The notes under the pieces were generated by a model. That model was not told where the DNA came from and searched no databases. It was given only the letters and a program-made list of their open reading frames with translations. DNA of 64,000 nucleotides from Photobacterium sp. TY1-4 (GTDB taxonomy: Bacteria; Pseudomonadota; Gammaproteobacteria; Enterobacterales; Vibrionaceae): contig NZ_CP099734.1 of NCBI RefSeq assembly GCF_025398175.1, positions 2,170,001 to 2,234,000 of the forward strand. Direction: 5' to 3'. Below are positions 56,267-64,000 of this stretch, piece by piece. Position 1 is the first letter of the stretch, and every line of letters starts with the position of its first letter. The translations under genes were made by a program, and so were the position numbers.

Positions 56267-57439
56267 ATGACTAAGCACGGCATGACAAAGCAAAACCTAA
56301 AAAAGATCGGTTATGTCATTCCTACATTTCCTGTCCTTTCTGAAACCTTCATAGGCGTCGAAATGCGGGCGATGATGCGTCAGGGGCACGCCGTTCAGCC
56401 CTTTGCGTTTGCAGCCACTGCGCAGTTTCAACCTGCCGATCAGGCGCAGGTCGAGCGCTGCCAGTACATCCCTGACCGCCTGTCCGCCGGAGCACTGCGC
56501 TACCTGCTGAACGTCGGTGCCAGCCATCGCTTCCTAGCCCGGCAGCAAGGGTTTTCCTATCTTTCCCTGCTCAAGCAAGGGGTCATCCTGGCCGAGCTGG
56601 CCGGTCGGGCGGGTTGTGACCATCTGCACGCCCACTTTGCCTGGCACAGTGCCGCGACAGCCATAGTCGCCGCCAGACTGCTCGGGATTTCGGTCTCACT
56701 GGTCGGTCACGGCGCAGACATCTATTCGGCGCCGGAAGATCTGGACAGCAAACTCGACCATATTGATTTCGGCTGCGCGGTCACCCAGGACATGATGCAC
56801 CATTTGCAAACCCGAACCACCACCCGGATCCACTACGTCGCCTGCGGTCTGGAGCCATCGCATTACCCGCCGCTGAACCCGGACTGGGTGCCGGGGAAGG
56901 ATTTTTTGTTCATCGGCAGGCTGGTCGAGAAAAAAGGGCTCGATACCCTGCTGGACGCATTCGAACAGCTGCCGGCTACCACGTCGCTGGATGTGGTCGG
57001 CGACGGGCCGCTGATGCCGGTGTTACGTCGCTGGCTGCGGGACAAAGGACTGGCGCGGCAAGTCACCCTGCTCGGCGCCCAGAATGCCCAATGGCTCCGC
57101 CAGCACGCCGGGGATTACAAAGCGCTGGTTGCGCCCTTTTGCATTGCGGCCAGCGGCGATCGGGATACTGGTCCTTTAGTGCTCAAAGAAGCCATGGGGC
57201 TGGGCTTGCCGGTGATCACCTCCGATCTGGCCGGGTGCAATGAAATCCTCGACCCGCAATCGGGCTTACAGGTCCCGATGCAAAATGCTGACGCACTGGC
57301 CCAGATGATGGCGCATGTACTCAAGCAGCCCTTTACCGCCCTGTCGCCACTGCGCCGTCAGGCCTACCAGCGGGTGTTTGAACTTTACAATGCCGATCGC
57401 CATGCCGGTCGCTTGTCCTGTCTGGTCCAGGGGGTCTGA
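56267..57439 (+). CDS. Family 4 glycosyltransferase
   Basis: This 390-residue GT-B glycosyltransferase has an N-terminal YVIPTFPVLSETFI and DHLHAHFAWHSAATA. The C-terminal nucleotide-sugar domain has FLFIGRLVEKKGLDTLL, VVGDGPL and a GPLVLKEAMGLGLPVITSDLAG motif with the EX7E-type Glu. AAGGAG precedes the ATG. It is the first gene of a plus-strand exopolysaccharide operon and stops three bases before the flippase gene starts. Confidence 0.92.
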   Translation: MTKHGMTKQNLKKIGYVIPTFPVLSETFIGVEMRAMMRQGHAVQPFAFAATAQFQPADQAQVERCQYIPDRLSAGALRYLLNVGASHRFLARQQGFSYLSLLKQGVILAELAGRAGCDHLHAHFAWHSAATAIVAARLLGISVSLVGHGADIYSAPEDLDSKLDHIDFGCAVTQDMMHHLQTRTTTRIHYVACGLEPSHYPPLNPDWVPGKDFLFIGRLVEKKGLDTLLDAFEQLPATTSLDVVGDGPLMPVLRRWLRDKGLARQVTLLGAQNAQWLRQHAGDYKALVAPFCIAASGDRDTGPLVLKEAMGLGLPVITSDLAGCNEILDPQSGLQVPMQNADALAQMMAHVLKQPFTALSPLRRQAYQRVFELYNADRHAGRLSCLVQGV

Positions 57440-57441
57440 CG

Positions 57442-58851
57442 ATGACGGCCATTTATGCCCGGCTACAGCGCCTGCCCAGCGTCGCAGCTTATGCCATCGG
57501 ACTGGCGGTCAGCAAGCTGATCGGGCTGGTGATGCAGCCATTGCTCACCCGCTGGCTGCCTCCGGAAACCTTTGGCGAGTACGCGACGTTGGTCACCCTG
57601 GCGAACCTGGTATCCCTGCTCATGCTGGTGGGTATGGTCGACAGCCTGTACCGCTTTGCCAATGATCCCAACTACGACACGGCGCAAATCTACCGCAGCG
57701 CCTGGAGCCTGACGGTTCTGACCAGTGTACTGATCGCGCTGCCGTTCCTGCTCTGGCCGCATTGGGTCGCAGCCTGGCTGCCCGGTGATATTTCGCCCTT
57801 TTCCGTGCGCTGCCTGATTGTCAGCCTGATGCTGGGAACCCACAGTGCCTTGCAGTTGGCCAAGCTGCGCATTGACGATCGGGCGCTGTGTTTCATGCAC
57901 ATCCAACTCATATTTGCCCTCGCGCAGGGCGGGTTCATGATGCTGCTTACGCCAACCATGGGCGTGGAAGGGCTGATGCTGGCCGGTGTGCTGGCCCAGG
58001 CCATTCAGTGGGTTCTGCTGCACCGCCAATGGCCGACATTCACCTGCCGCAATGCAGGCATACTGCTCCGGTACGGGATCGGCATCGCGGTTTCCGGTGC
58101 TGTCGGCTTTGTTGCATTCGGTGCAGAGCGGTTTGTACTGGCCGGGAGCATCGGGACCGCCGAGCTGGCGGTGTACGCCATCACGATGCAATGGGCCGTG
58201 GCAGCGACCTTGTTGCTCGACCCGTTCAACTTATGGTGGTTTCCGCAACGTTTCAGACACCTGCATACCGCTTCCGGAAAACAATACGTTGCCCGGATGA
58301 GTATGTTCGGTTGCCAGTGCGCTGCCTGGGTCGCCGCGGTGCTGATTGCAATAGGCTGCCCGTTCCTGCTGCTGTGGCTGCCGGAAAGCTACCAGCTGGC
58401 CAGTGAAATCCTGCCATGGCTGGCCTGGCTCCTGTTCATCAAGTACATGAGCACCCAACTCAACATCGGCTGCTATTACCAGCAGAACAGCGATATCACC
58501 ATGGTGATCTCAACCGTCAGTGCCGGGTTAGCCCTGTTGCTGATGTGGTTGCTGATCCCCCGCTTCGGTCTGGGGGGTGCCATCGGGGCCGGGCTGCTGG
58601 TTCAGGGATGCCGGTTCATACTGTTTCTGGCCGTCAGCCAACGCTTGCTACCCTTACGTTATCCCGGCGCTCCGCTTGGCAAACAATTAATTGGATTGAC
58701 AGTCATCACGCTGTTGCAATGGACTCAGGGCCAGGCGGACGAACTCGCGCGTTACACGATCCCCGTCACCATCGCCGTGATTGCTGTCATGAGCTACCAG
58801 CTCTGGCGTGACGGGCAACAGCTGCGCCAGGAGGCCAACCGCCATGACTGA
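57442..58851 (+). CDS. wzx: Wzx-type polysaccharide flippase
   Basis: This 469-residue polytopic protein has about 12-14 membrane helices of the MATE/oligosaccharide-flippase type. N-terminal features are AAYAIGLAVSKLIGLVMQPLLTR and PETFGEYATLVTLANL. It would move lipid-linked repeat units across the inner membrane. The order GT, flippase, polymerase, acyltransferase, GT, lipoprotein, chain-length protein indicates a Wzx/Wzy-type export route. Confidence 0.88.
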   Translation: MTAIYARLQRLPSVAAYAIGLAVSKLIGLVMQPLLTRWLPPETFGEYATLVTLANLVSLLMLVGMVDSLYRFANDPNYDTAQIYRSAWSLTVLTSVLIALPFLLWPHWVAAWLPGDISPFSVRCLIVSLMLGTHSALQLAKLRIDDRALCFMHIQLIFALAQGGFMMLLTPTMGVEGLMLAGVLAQAIQWVLLHRQWPTFTCRNAGILLRYGIGIAVSGAVGFVAFGAERFVLAGSIGTAELAVYAITMQWAVAATLLLDPFNLWWFPQRFRHLHTASGKQYVARMSMFGCQCAAWVAAVLIAIGCPFLLLWLPESYQLASEILPWLAWLLFIKYMSTQLNIGCYYQQNSDITMVISTVSAGLALLLMWLLIPRFGLGGAIGAGLLVQGCRFILFLAVSQRLLPLRYPGAPLGKQLIGLTVITLLQWTQGQADELARYTIPVTIAVIAVMSYQLWRDGQQLRQEANRHD

Positions 58852-60193
58852 ACAGCAGCGTCACATCCTCGCCGCCCTGTCAGCCACCGCATTAATCGGC
58901 GTGGGCTATTACCTGCAGGGCATTCTGGCACTGGCGCTGTGTATGCTCTTTGTACTCCCGCTGCTGATCCGCAATGCTTACCTGATCTGCGTCTGGTTTA
59001 TTTTCTTTTCCTACTTCAGGCTGCACGAAGCAATTCCGATCTTAATGGCCTTTAAAATCCCGCAATTACTGGCCCTCGCCAGTCTGGCCGGTCTGGCGTG
59101 GCAGCTGTGGATGATGCGCGGGCAGCTGGCCTGGCACCGGGTCCATACCCTGCTCTGTCTCTTTTCCTTCTGGGTGTTTGTCTCCTGCCTGATGGCTTCC
59201 AATAAAGGGATGGCGTTCGGCAGCTTTAACTCCACGTATATCAAAATTCTGCTCATGGTCTTTGCCATCAGTTGGTTACCGACCCACCTCAACCAGTTAC
59301 GGCTGTTTCCGCCCGGCCTGCTGATGTGTGGTGTGCTGATTGCGGGCATCGCCCTGTATAACAAGGCCAACGGCATCGGGCTGGTCGAAGGCACCCGCGT
59401 CACCATTGGTCGCAGTATCGGCTCCATGCTGGGCGATCCCAATGATCTGGCGCTGGTGCTGCAATTCCCGGTCTCCTTCGCCCTGGCGTATTGCTTCTCC
59501 GGTAGCAAATTTCGTCGCGTCCTGACAATCGCCTGCTTTGTGACCTTAGTCTTCGGAGTGCTGGCAACCCAGAGCCGTGGCGGCCTGCTGGGCATTGCCG
59601 CCGGGGTATTCACCATGACTTTACTGCGCAGCAAAAACCTGGTTCTCCCCGGCATCATGGGAGTCTGTAGCCTGGGCGTTCTGGTGCTGGCTGCCGGGAT
59701 CAGCGACCGCAGCTCCGGCGGCGCGGCGGAAGGGGGCGTGGATGAATCGGCGATGGGCCGCGTCTACGCCTGGGTTGCCGCTTTCAGAATGGCGGTTTCC
59801 AACCCGTTTACCGGCGTCGGTCTCAACAACTTTTACGTCAATTACTATTTTTACTCGCCACACTGGGACGGCAAGAACCACGCCGTTCACAGTACCTGGT
59901 TTCAAGTCCTCGGCGAAACCGGCTTCTTCGGTCTGGCACTGTTTCTGCTAATGATTGTGGGGGCCTTCATGAGCAGCTACCAGTTGCTCCGGCGGCTTCG
60001 CGGGCATGATCTCCAGCCCTTTGCCGAGGGCCTCTGGCTCGGTCTGATCTCATTCTGCGTCGGCGGCACCTTTCTGACTCAGGGGTTCACCTGGCCGCTA
60101 TACATCCTGATCGGGTTACTGATTGCCCTGAATCGACTGACACAAGGAGAAAACGATGATCACAGCCATCCTGAAAAAACATCTCTCCCCTGA
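58844..60193 (+). CDS. O-antigen ligase/Wzy-like polymerase
   Basis: This 449-residue polytopic protein has the O-antigen ligase/polymerase pattern. About ten helices are seen, plus SMLGDPNDLALVLQFPVSFA, TQSRGGLLGIAAG, and a large periplasmic loop with NPFTGVGLNNFYVNYYFYS and HSTWFQVLGETGF. It joins sugar units in the periplasm. The ATG at 58844 has GGAGG eight bases upstream and overlaps the flippase stop by 8 bases. Polymerase versus ligase cannot be decided by sequence. Confidence 0.87.
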   Translation: MTEQQRHILAALSATALIGVGYYLQGILALALCMLFVLPLLIRNAYLICVWFIFFSYFRLHEAIPILMAFKIPQLLALASLAGLAWQLWMMRGQLAWHRVHTLLCLFSFWVFVSCLMASNKGMAFGSFNSTYIKILLMVFAISWLPTHLNQLRLFPPGLLMCGVLIAGIALYNKANGIGLVEGTRVTIGRSIGSMLGDPNDLALVLQFPVSFALAYCFSGSKFRRVLTIACFVTLVFGVLATQSRGGLLGIAAGVFTMTLLRSKNLVLPGIMGVCSLGVLVLAAGISDRSSGGAAEGGVDESAMGRVYAWVAAFRMAVSNPFTGVGLNNFYVNYYFYSPHWDGKNHAVHSTWFQVLGETGFFGLALFLLMIVGAFMSSYQLLRRLRGHDLQPFAEGLWLGLISFCVGGTFLTQGFTWPLYILIGLLIALNRLTQGENDDHSHPEKTSLP

Positions 60194-60857
60194 TCACGTC
60201 AGCCAGCTCCGGCTGTGGCATCAGGCATTGAACGGCTTCACGGTGCCGGTACTCCCCGGGATCCACACCTTCGTGTACGGGCTGCACCGCACGCTGGTGA
60301 GCGTGGGACAAACACTGCTCCAGAAACTCTATTTTACGCCGCTGTTCCTGTCCCGGGTTGCCATCCGGCCCCGGCGGCTGCAGCTATACTCCGGCATGCC
60401 CCTCATCAGCGGTCACTTACGCATTGAACTGGGAGAGCAATGCCGGATCTCCGGTGCGACCACGTTTTCCGGCCGCACCAGCAGCGACCGGCCCACACTG
60501 GTGATCGGCAATAACGTCGACATCAACTGGCAAACCACCATCGCCGTCGGCGACCGGGTAACGCTGGAGGACAACGTCCGCCTGGCCGGGCGCGTGTTTC
60601 TCGCCGGATATCCGGGCCACCCGGTCGATCCGCTGCGCCGCGCCCGGGGCGAGCCGGATGATGCCCACCAAATCGGCTCGATTCATCTCAAGGAAAATGT
60701 CTGGGTCGGCACCGGCTGCACCATTCTTCAGGGGGTAACCATCGGCGAAAACAGCATTGTCGCGACCGGCAGCGTGGTCACTAAATCCATGCCGGCCAAT
60801 GTGCTCATCGGCGGCAACCCGGCCCGCGTGATCAAAAATCTGGAGGTGCGTTCATGA
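60156..60857 (+). CDS. Hexapeptide-repeat acyltransferase
   Basis: This 233-residue protein has a C-terminal left-handed beta-helix of hexapeptide repeats (VIGNNVDINWQTTIAVGDRV, IHLKENVWVGTGCTILQGV, TIGENSIVATGSVV) ending GGNPARVIK, the signature of the serine acetyltransferase/maltose acetyltransferase group. It would acetylate a sugar of the exopolysaccharide. An N-terminal ~75-residue helical part precedes the repeats. It overlaps the polymerase gene by 38 bases and the next GT by 4. Confidence 0.9.
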   Translation: MITAILKKHLSPDHVSQLRLWHQALNGFTVPVLPGIHTFVYGLHRTLVSVGQTLLQKLYFTPLFLSRVAIRPRRLQLYSGMPLISGHLRIELGEQCRISGATTFSGRTSSDRPTLVIGNNVDINWQTTIAVGDRVTLEDNVRLAGRVFLAGYPGHPVDPLRRARGEPDDAHQIGSIHLKENVWVGTGCTILQGVTIGENSIVATGSVVTKSMPANVLIGGNPARVIKNLEVRS

Positions 60858-62107
60858 AAGAATCGGCACTTATCAAAGAAGCTGTGCTCATGAAAGAACA
60901 TGCAATTAACAAAGAAGCTGCGTTCATGAAAGAGCTCATCGTCTTCGGCGAAGATTACAACCGTCACCCGTCCAGCTCACAGCATATTGTGAACACGTTG
61001 CAACATCAGTTTGCTTCGATTCAGTGGATCAACTCCATCGGCCTGCGCAAACCCTCACCGAGCCCCCGGGATCTGGCCCGGATCCGGGAAAAGCTGCGCA
61101 ACGCGCTCACCGTAACCCCATGCCGGGACGACCTCCCACCGCCCTTTCCCGTGATCCACCCGCTGGTCTGGCCGTTAGCGGAGCACCCACTGCTGCGGTG
61201 GTTCAATCAATTGTCCGTGCGACGCCAACTGGCACGAAAGCGCCATCTGCGGGTGGTCTGGGCTGCCCTGCCCAGCGCCGTCGACTATCTGGATGCCTTA
61301 CAGGCCGATGTGGTGATTTACTACTGCGGCGATGATTTTTCCGGCCTCGCCGGGGTGGACCACACCCGGGTCAAGCAGATGGAGGAACGCATGGCAAAGC
61401 GCGCCGATCTGATCCTGTGTGCCAGCCCGGCACTGGTCGGGAAAATGAGTCAGCTTTCACCGCAGAACACCCATCTGCTGCGCCACGGCGTCGACTTTCA
61501 TCGCTTTGCCGCGCCGCAGCCGGATCCGTATCCGCCTGCGCCGTCCCCCACGCAGGGGCGCTATAAAGTCGGATTCTACGGCAGCCTGAACCAGTGGCTG
61601 GATCAGACCCTGCTGTGCGAACTGGCCGCCGCACGGCCCGAAGTCGACTTCCACCTGATCGGCCGCCGTGACTGCGAGAGCCCGCTGCTCGACGCCTGCG
61701 ACAACATCAAATTTCACCCGCCGGTTCCGCATCAGCATCTGGCCCAATATGTCCAACACTGGGACGCCGCGCTCCTGCCGTTTGTCGATAACGCCCAGAT
61801 CCGCGCCTGCGATCCGCTCAAACTGCGGGAATACCTGGCTGCAGGCTGCCCGGTGATCAGCAGCAACTTTCCCGCCGCCCGACAGTATCCGTGTCTGGTT
61901 TCCGTCGCCACCTCCCAACAGGACTGGCTGGACGCCATCGACGCATTTTGCCACCTCAGCCAGCAACATCGTTTGCAATATCGGAAAACAGCCCGTCAGC
62001 ACATGGTGAACGAAAGCTGGGACATGCGGGGAGATACTGTATTAACCTTGATAAACAGTATCTTAGAAGAAAAACAGACCTGCTTGCCTGAATTCAGCAT
62101 CATTTAG
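60854..62107 (+). CDS. GT-B glycosyltransferase with repeat-extended N-terminus
   Basis: This 417-residue glycosyltransferase has a C-terminal GT4-like domain (YKVGFYGSLNQWLDQTLL, FHLIGRRD, PHQHLAQYVQHWDAALLPF, KLREYLAAGCPVISS). The natural fold seems to begin at residue 25 (MKELIVFGEDYNRHP). The first 24 residues are four imperfect six-residue units beginning KE, made by 18-bp DNA repeats. The ATG at 60854 has GGAGG seven bases before it. The ATG at 60926 that would give the short form has none. Confidence 0.88.
   Translation: MKESALIKEAVLMKEHAINKEAAFMKELIVFGEDYNRHPSSSQHIVNTLQHQFASIQWINSIGLRKPSPSPRDLARIREKLRNALTVTPCRDDLPPPFPVIHPLVWPLAEHPLLRWFNQLSVRRQLARKRHLRVVWAALPSAVDYLDALQADVVIYYCGDDFSGLAGVDHTRVKQMEERMAKRADLILCASPALVGKMSQLSPQNTHLLRHGVDFHRFAAPQPDPYPPAPSPTQGRYKVGFYGSLNQWLDQTLLCELAAARPEVDFHLIGRRDCESPLLDACDNIKFHPPVPHQHLAQYVQHWDAALLPFVDNAQIRACDPLKLREYLAAGCPVISSNFPAARQYPCLVSVATSQQDWLDAIDAFCHLSQQHRLQYRKTARQHMVNESWDMRGDTVLTLINSILEEKQTCLPEFSII
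60857..60928 (+). repeat. Four 18-bp in-frame repeats at the start of a glycosyltransferase
   Basis: Units at 60857, 60875, 60893 and 60911, each 18 bp and beginning AAAGAA, encode KESALI, KEAVLM, KEHAIN and KEAAFM. Units 2 and 4 are the most alike. The following AAAGAG starts the conserved protein. Confidence 0.9.
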
Positions 62108-62118
62108 GCACTCTCCTT

Positions 62119-62157
62119 GCTCCTGATCTGATATCAACCCATGGTCAGATCAGGAGC
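62119..62157 (+). promoter_or_regulatory. Perfect 13-bp stem sequestering the lipoprotein ribosome-binding site
   Basis: GCTCCTGATCTGA (62119-62131) pairs perfectly with TCAGATCAGGAGC (62145-62157) around a 13-base loop. The 3' arm contains the AGGAG that lies six bases before the lipoprotein ATG, so the site would be hidden when folded. No T run follows, so it is not a standard terminator. Confidence 0.75.
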
Positions 62158-62162
62158 CGCCG

Positions 62163-62498
62163 ATGAAAGCGTTATGGACCGCCTTCGCGATACTACTGCT
62201 CTCCGGGTGCGTATCCCCCGGTATTCAGCCCGCGCAGCGTCTCGAGCTGTATTACAGCCAGGAGCAAACCACGCTCACGGCCCGGCAGAAAGACGACATT
62301 ACTGCGCTATTCAACACCGCACCGGCCTGGACGCTCGATGTCGCGCCATCCAGCCATGAGCAGCCGTTTCGCGCCCTGCATATCAGCCAGCAACGCATCA
62401 AGTCGATTCGCCAACTAGCCAAACAGCACAGCATCCGGTTGAACGAGCAATACCAGCCCCGGCAATCGGCCGATACGGTGATCATCAGGGAGCCTTAA
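62163..62498 (+). CDS. Small lipoprotein of the polysaccharide cluster
   Basis: This 111-residue protein has a signal peptide and lipobox LLSGC (lipidated Cys16). The mature part is helical then basic (LTARQKDDITALFNTAPAW, LHISQQRIKSIRQLAKQHSI). I do not recognise a family. It ends one base before the chain-length gene, so it probably works in export or assembly of the polysaccharide. Its ribosome-binding site is inside a perfect 13-bp stem. A truncated Wza-like role cannot be supported by the sequence. Confidence 0.8.
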   Translation: MKALWTAFAILLLSGCVSPGIQPAQRLELYYSQEQTTLTARQKDDITALFNTAPAWTLDVAPSSHEQPFRALHISQQRIKSIRQLAKQHSIRLNEQYQPRQSADTVIIREP

Positions 62499-62499
62499 G

Positions 62500-64000
62500 A
62501 TGCGTCAACGTTTCTTTGCCCAGCTGTATCCGATCCTGCAGGCGCTGTGGAAGTACCGCTACCTGATCGTGTTGCCAATGGTGTTACTGCCATTCGTCGC
62601 CACCTTCATCAACGGTCTCAAACCCAAGCACTATTACTCCCACACCACGATTCTGGTTCAGGAGACAGCACTGATGAACCCGTTTCTGGAGGATCTCTCG
62701 ATTTCGTTCCATCTTGAGGAGCGGATGGAAGCCCTGCGGGTGATGATCCACAGCCGCTACATCCTGAACGAAGTGATGACCACCCTGGCGCTGGTGCCCG
62801 ATGAAACGCCTTACGAACTGAACCGGATGCGCAACAAGCTCTCCGGCGGGCTCCGCCTGTCGCTGGCCGGTTCAGATCTGATCAAAATTGGCCTTAGCTG
62901 GGACCGACCCGAGCAGATGGTGCCGATCCTGGAAGCGGTGTCAAAACAGTTTCTGGAGCGGCTGCAAGCGCCGGGAAAAGCCTCGGTCTCCAGCTCAGAG
63001 CAGTTCCTGGAGCAGCAGCTACGTGAAACTCAATCAGAACTGGAAGCGGCGGAAGGCACCCTGGCCAGATTCAAGCAAGAAAACATCGATAACCTGCCGC
63101 AAATTCAGGGCAGCCAGACCCAGAATGTGGCTCAGCTCGAATCTCAGCTACGGGAAGCCGAACTGGCGCTGAAGCAGGCCGAAGCCGAGCGGGAAGTGCT
63201 GAAGAAGCGGCTGATCAACGCCAATCCGGTGATGTCGCTGCTGGAAGACGAGCTGATCCAGGCCGAAGCCAAGCTCACAATTCTCCGGGCCCGCTACACC
63301 GACCAACACTCGGAGGTCAAAGCCATGCTACGCCGGGTCAACACCCTGCGTCAGGAGTCCAAGCGCCTGCTGGCCCAACAGAGTCACCTGAGTGAAGCCG
63401 AGCTGAACCAGCTCTGGACCGTGGCCGCCAACCAAAGCGATCACCCGGATGCGGCCAGCCGCCCCTTGCTGATCAGCCAGCTGGAGCAGTACCAGCAAGC
63501 CGAGAGCAATATTGACGCGCTGGCACAGAAACAGCAGGTGCTGCGGGAGCAAATCCGGAGCCTGACCCGCAAGCGGGCCGAGTTTGCCAACCTCGAAAAA
63601 TCGCTCAAATCGCTGGAGCGTAATTTCGAGGTAAAAGAAAAAATCTACAACCGGTTACTGGAGCGCTACGAAATGGCGCAGGTGACCGGCCAACTGGGCC
63701 GCTTCGAAGAGCGGGATAAGCTGAAAATTATCGATACCCCCTATACCCCGTCCCAGCCGACCAACTGGCCCTGGTGGATCAGTTTTGTCCTCGGCATCGT
63801 CGGCGGCCTGGGGCTTGGCCTGTCCATGACCACCCTGATGGTCCTGACAGATACCCGAATTTACGCCACTGAGCAGGTACAGCGGATCACCCGGACAGCC
63901 GTTCTGGGACGGATCCCGGCCTTGCGACGTCCAGATGAGGATCGCACCTATGAAGACACCAACTTCGGCAACAATCATCCAAATTGTTCAGCACCTTCGA
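62500..64000 (+). CDS. Wzz/GumC-like polysaccharide co-polymerase, partial
   Basis: At least 500 residues of a chain-length-determinant protein are present and the gene runs off the right edge. Membrane helix 1 is at about 21-38 (YLIVLPMVLLPFVATFI). A long periplasmic region with extended coiled coil (about 165-410) follows, then the Pro-rich TPYTPSQPTNWPWW just before membrane helix 2 near 428-450. The proteins set polymer length and link the inner-membrane polymerase to the outer-membrane exporter. A cytosolic tail with possible tyrosine-kinase domain may lie beyond the window. AGGGAG precedes the ATG. Confidence 0.88.
   Translation, partial: MRQRFFAQLYPILQALWKYRYLIVLPMVLLPFVATFINGLKPKHYYSHTTILVQETALMNPFLEDLSISFHLEERMEALRVMIHSRYILNEVMTTLALVPDETPYELNRMRNKLSGGLRLSLAGSDLIKIGLSWDRPEQMVPILEAVSKQFLERLQAPGKASVSSSEQFLEQQLRETQSELEAAEGTLARFKQENIDNLPQIQGSQTQNVAQLESQLREAELALKQAEAEREVLKKRLINANPVMSLLEDELIQAEAKLTILRARYTDQHSEVKAMLRRVNTLRQESKRLLAQQSHLSEAELNQLWTVAANQSDHPDAASRPLLISQLEQYQQAESNIDALAQKQQVLREQIRSLTRKRAEFANLEKSLKSLERNFEVKEKIYNRLLERYEMAQVTGQLGRFEERDKLKIIDTPYTPSQPTNWPWWISFVLGIVGGLGLGLSMTTLMVLTDTRIYATEQVQRITRTAVLGRIPALRRPDEDRTYEDTNFGNNHPNCSAPS

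Overview
The window looks like a chromosomal segment of a Vibrionaceae-type gammaproteobacterium, most likely Photobacterium- or Vibrio-like. Three things point there: a ToxR-like/FidL-like regulator pair, several small families I know mainly from vibrios (DUF2947, DUF3541, DUF3108), and many signal-transduction genes (two chemoreceptors, a YfiR/YfiN-type diguanylate cyclase, two response regulators). Species cannot be fixed from sequence reading alone. Genes are densely packed with good Shine-Dalgarno sites. Only one transposable element was seen.

1-10 kb holds housekeeping and accessory genes: a YdiJ-type FAD oxidoreductase running off the left edge, a Nudix-PAP2 fusion, a FAN1-like VRR-NUC nuclease, a pirin, and a yfiR/diguanylate cyclase pair. 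10-20 kb has a 5-oxoproline operon (pxpA-pxpB-pxpC-gamma-glutamylcyclotransferase-zinc ribbon), a TetR-SDR operon with a clear promoter, an FG-GAP-type lipoprotein, a tRNA-Cys/tRNA-Leu operon with promoter and terminator, and kdgK-eda. 20-27 kb carries a small membrane protein, a VOC protein, a receiver-TPR response regulator, a chemoreceptor and an IS4-family element.

27.4-39 kb is a complete type II (GRM2) choline-utilisation microcompartment locus, all on the minus strand: three BMC-H shell genes, acetaldehyde dehydrogenase, BMC-P vertex protein, alcohol dehydrogenase, choline TMA-lyase CutC, its activase CutD, a long-tailed BMC-H, a PduL phosphotransacylase, a flavoprotein-like protein and two SMR transporters. 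Choline would be split to trimethylamine and acetaldehyde. The aldehyde would be dismuted inside the shell to ethanol and acetyl-CoA/acetyl phosphate. The ToxR-like/FidL-like pair lies about 1 kb upstream.

41.8-44.8 kb contains a full AmmeMemoRadiSam set (radical SAM enzyme, Memo, AMMECR1) beside a glutaredoxin. It is widespread, but its biochemical role is unsettled as far as I know. 44.8-53 kb has a DUF3541-like protein, an AlkB-like dioxygenase, an EEP-fold hydrolase, an exonuclease, a macro-domain protein, mobB, a chemoreceptor and a small exported protein. 53.9-54.8 kb is a receiver/degenerate HD-GYP response regulator broken by two apparent single-base losses. 55-64 kb is an exopolysaccharide cluster: two GT4-type and one GT2 glycosyltransferases, Wzx, Wzy/ligase, acyltransferase, lipoprotein and a Wzz-like chain-length protein cut by the right edge. 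A perfect 13-bp stem buries the ribosome-binding site of the lipoprotein gene.
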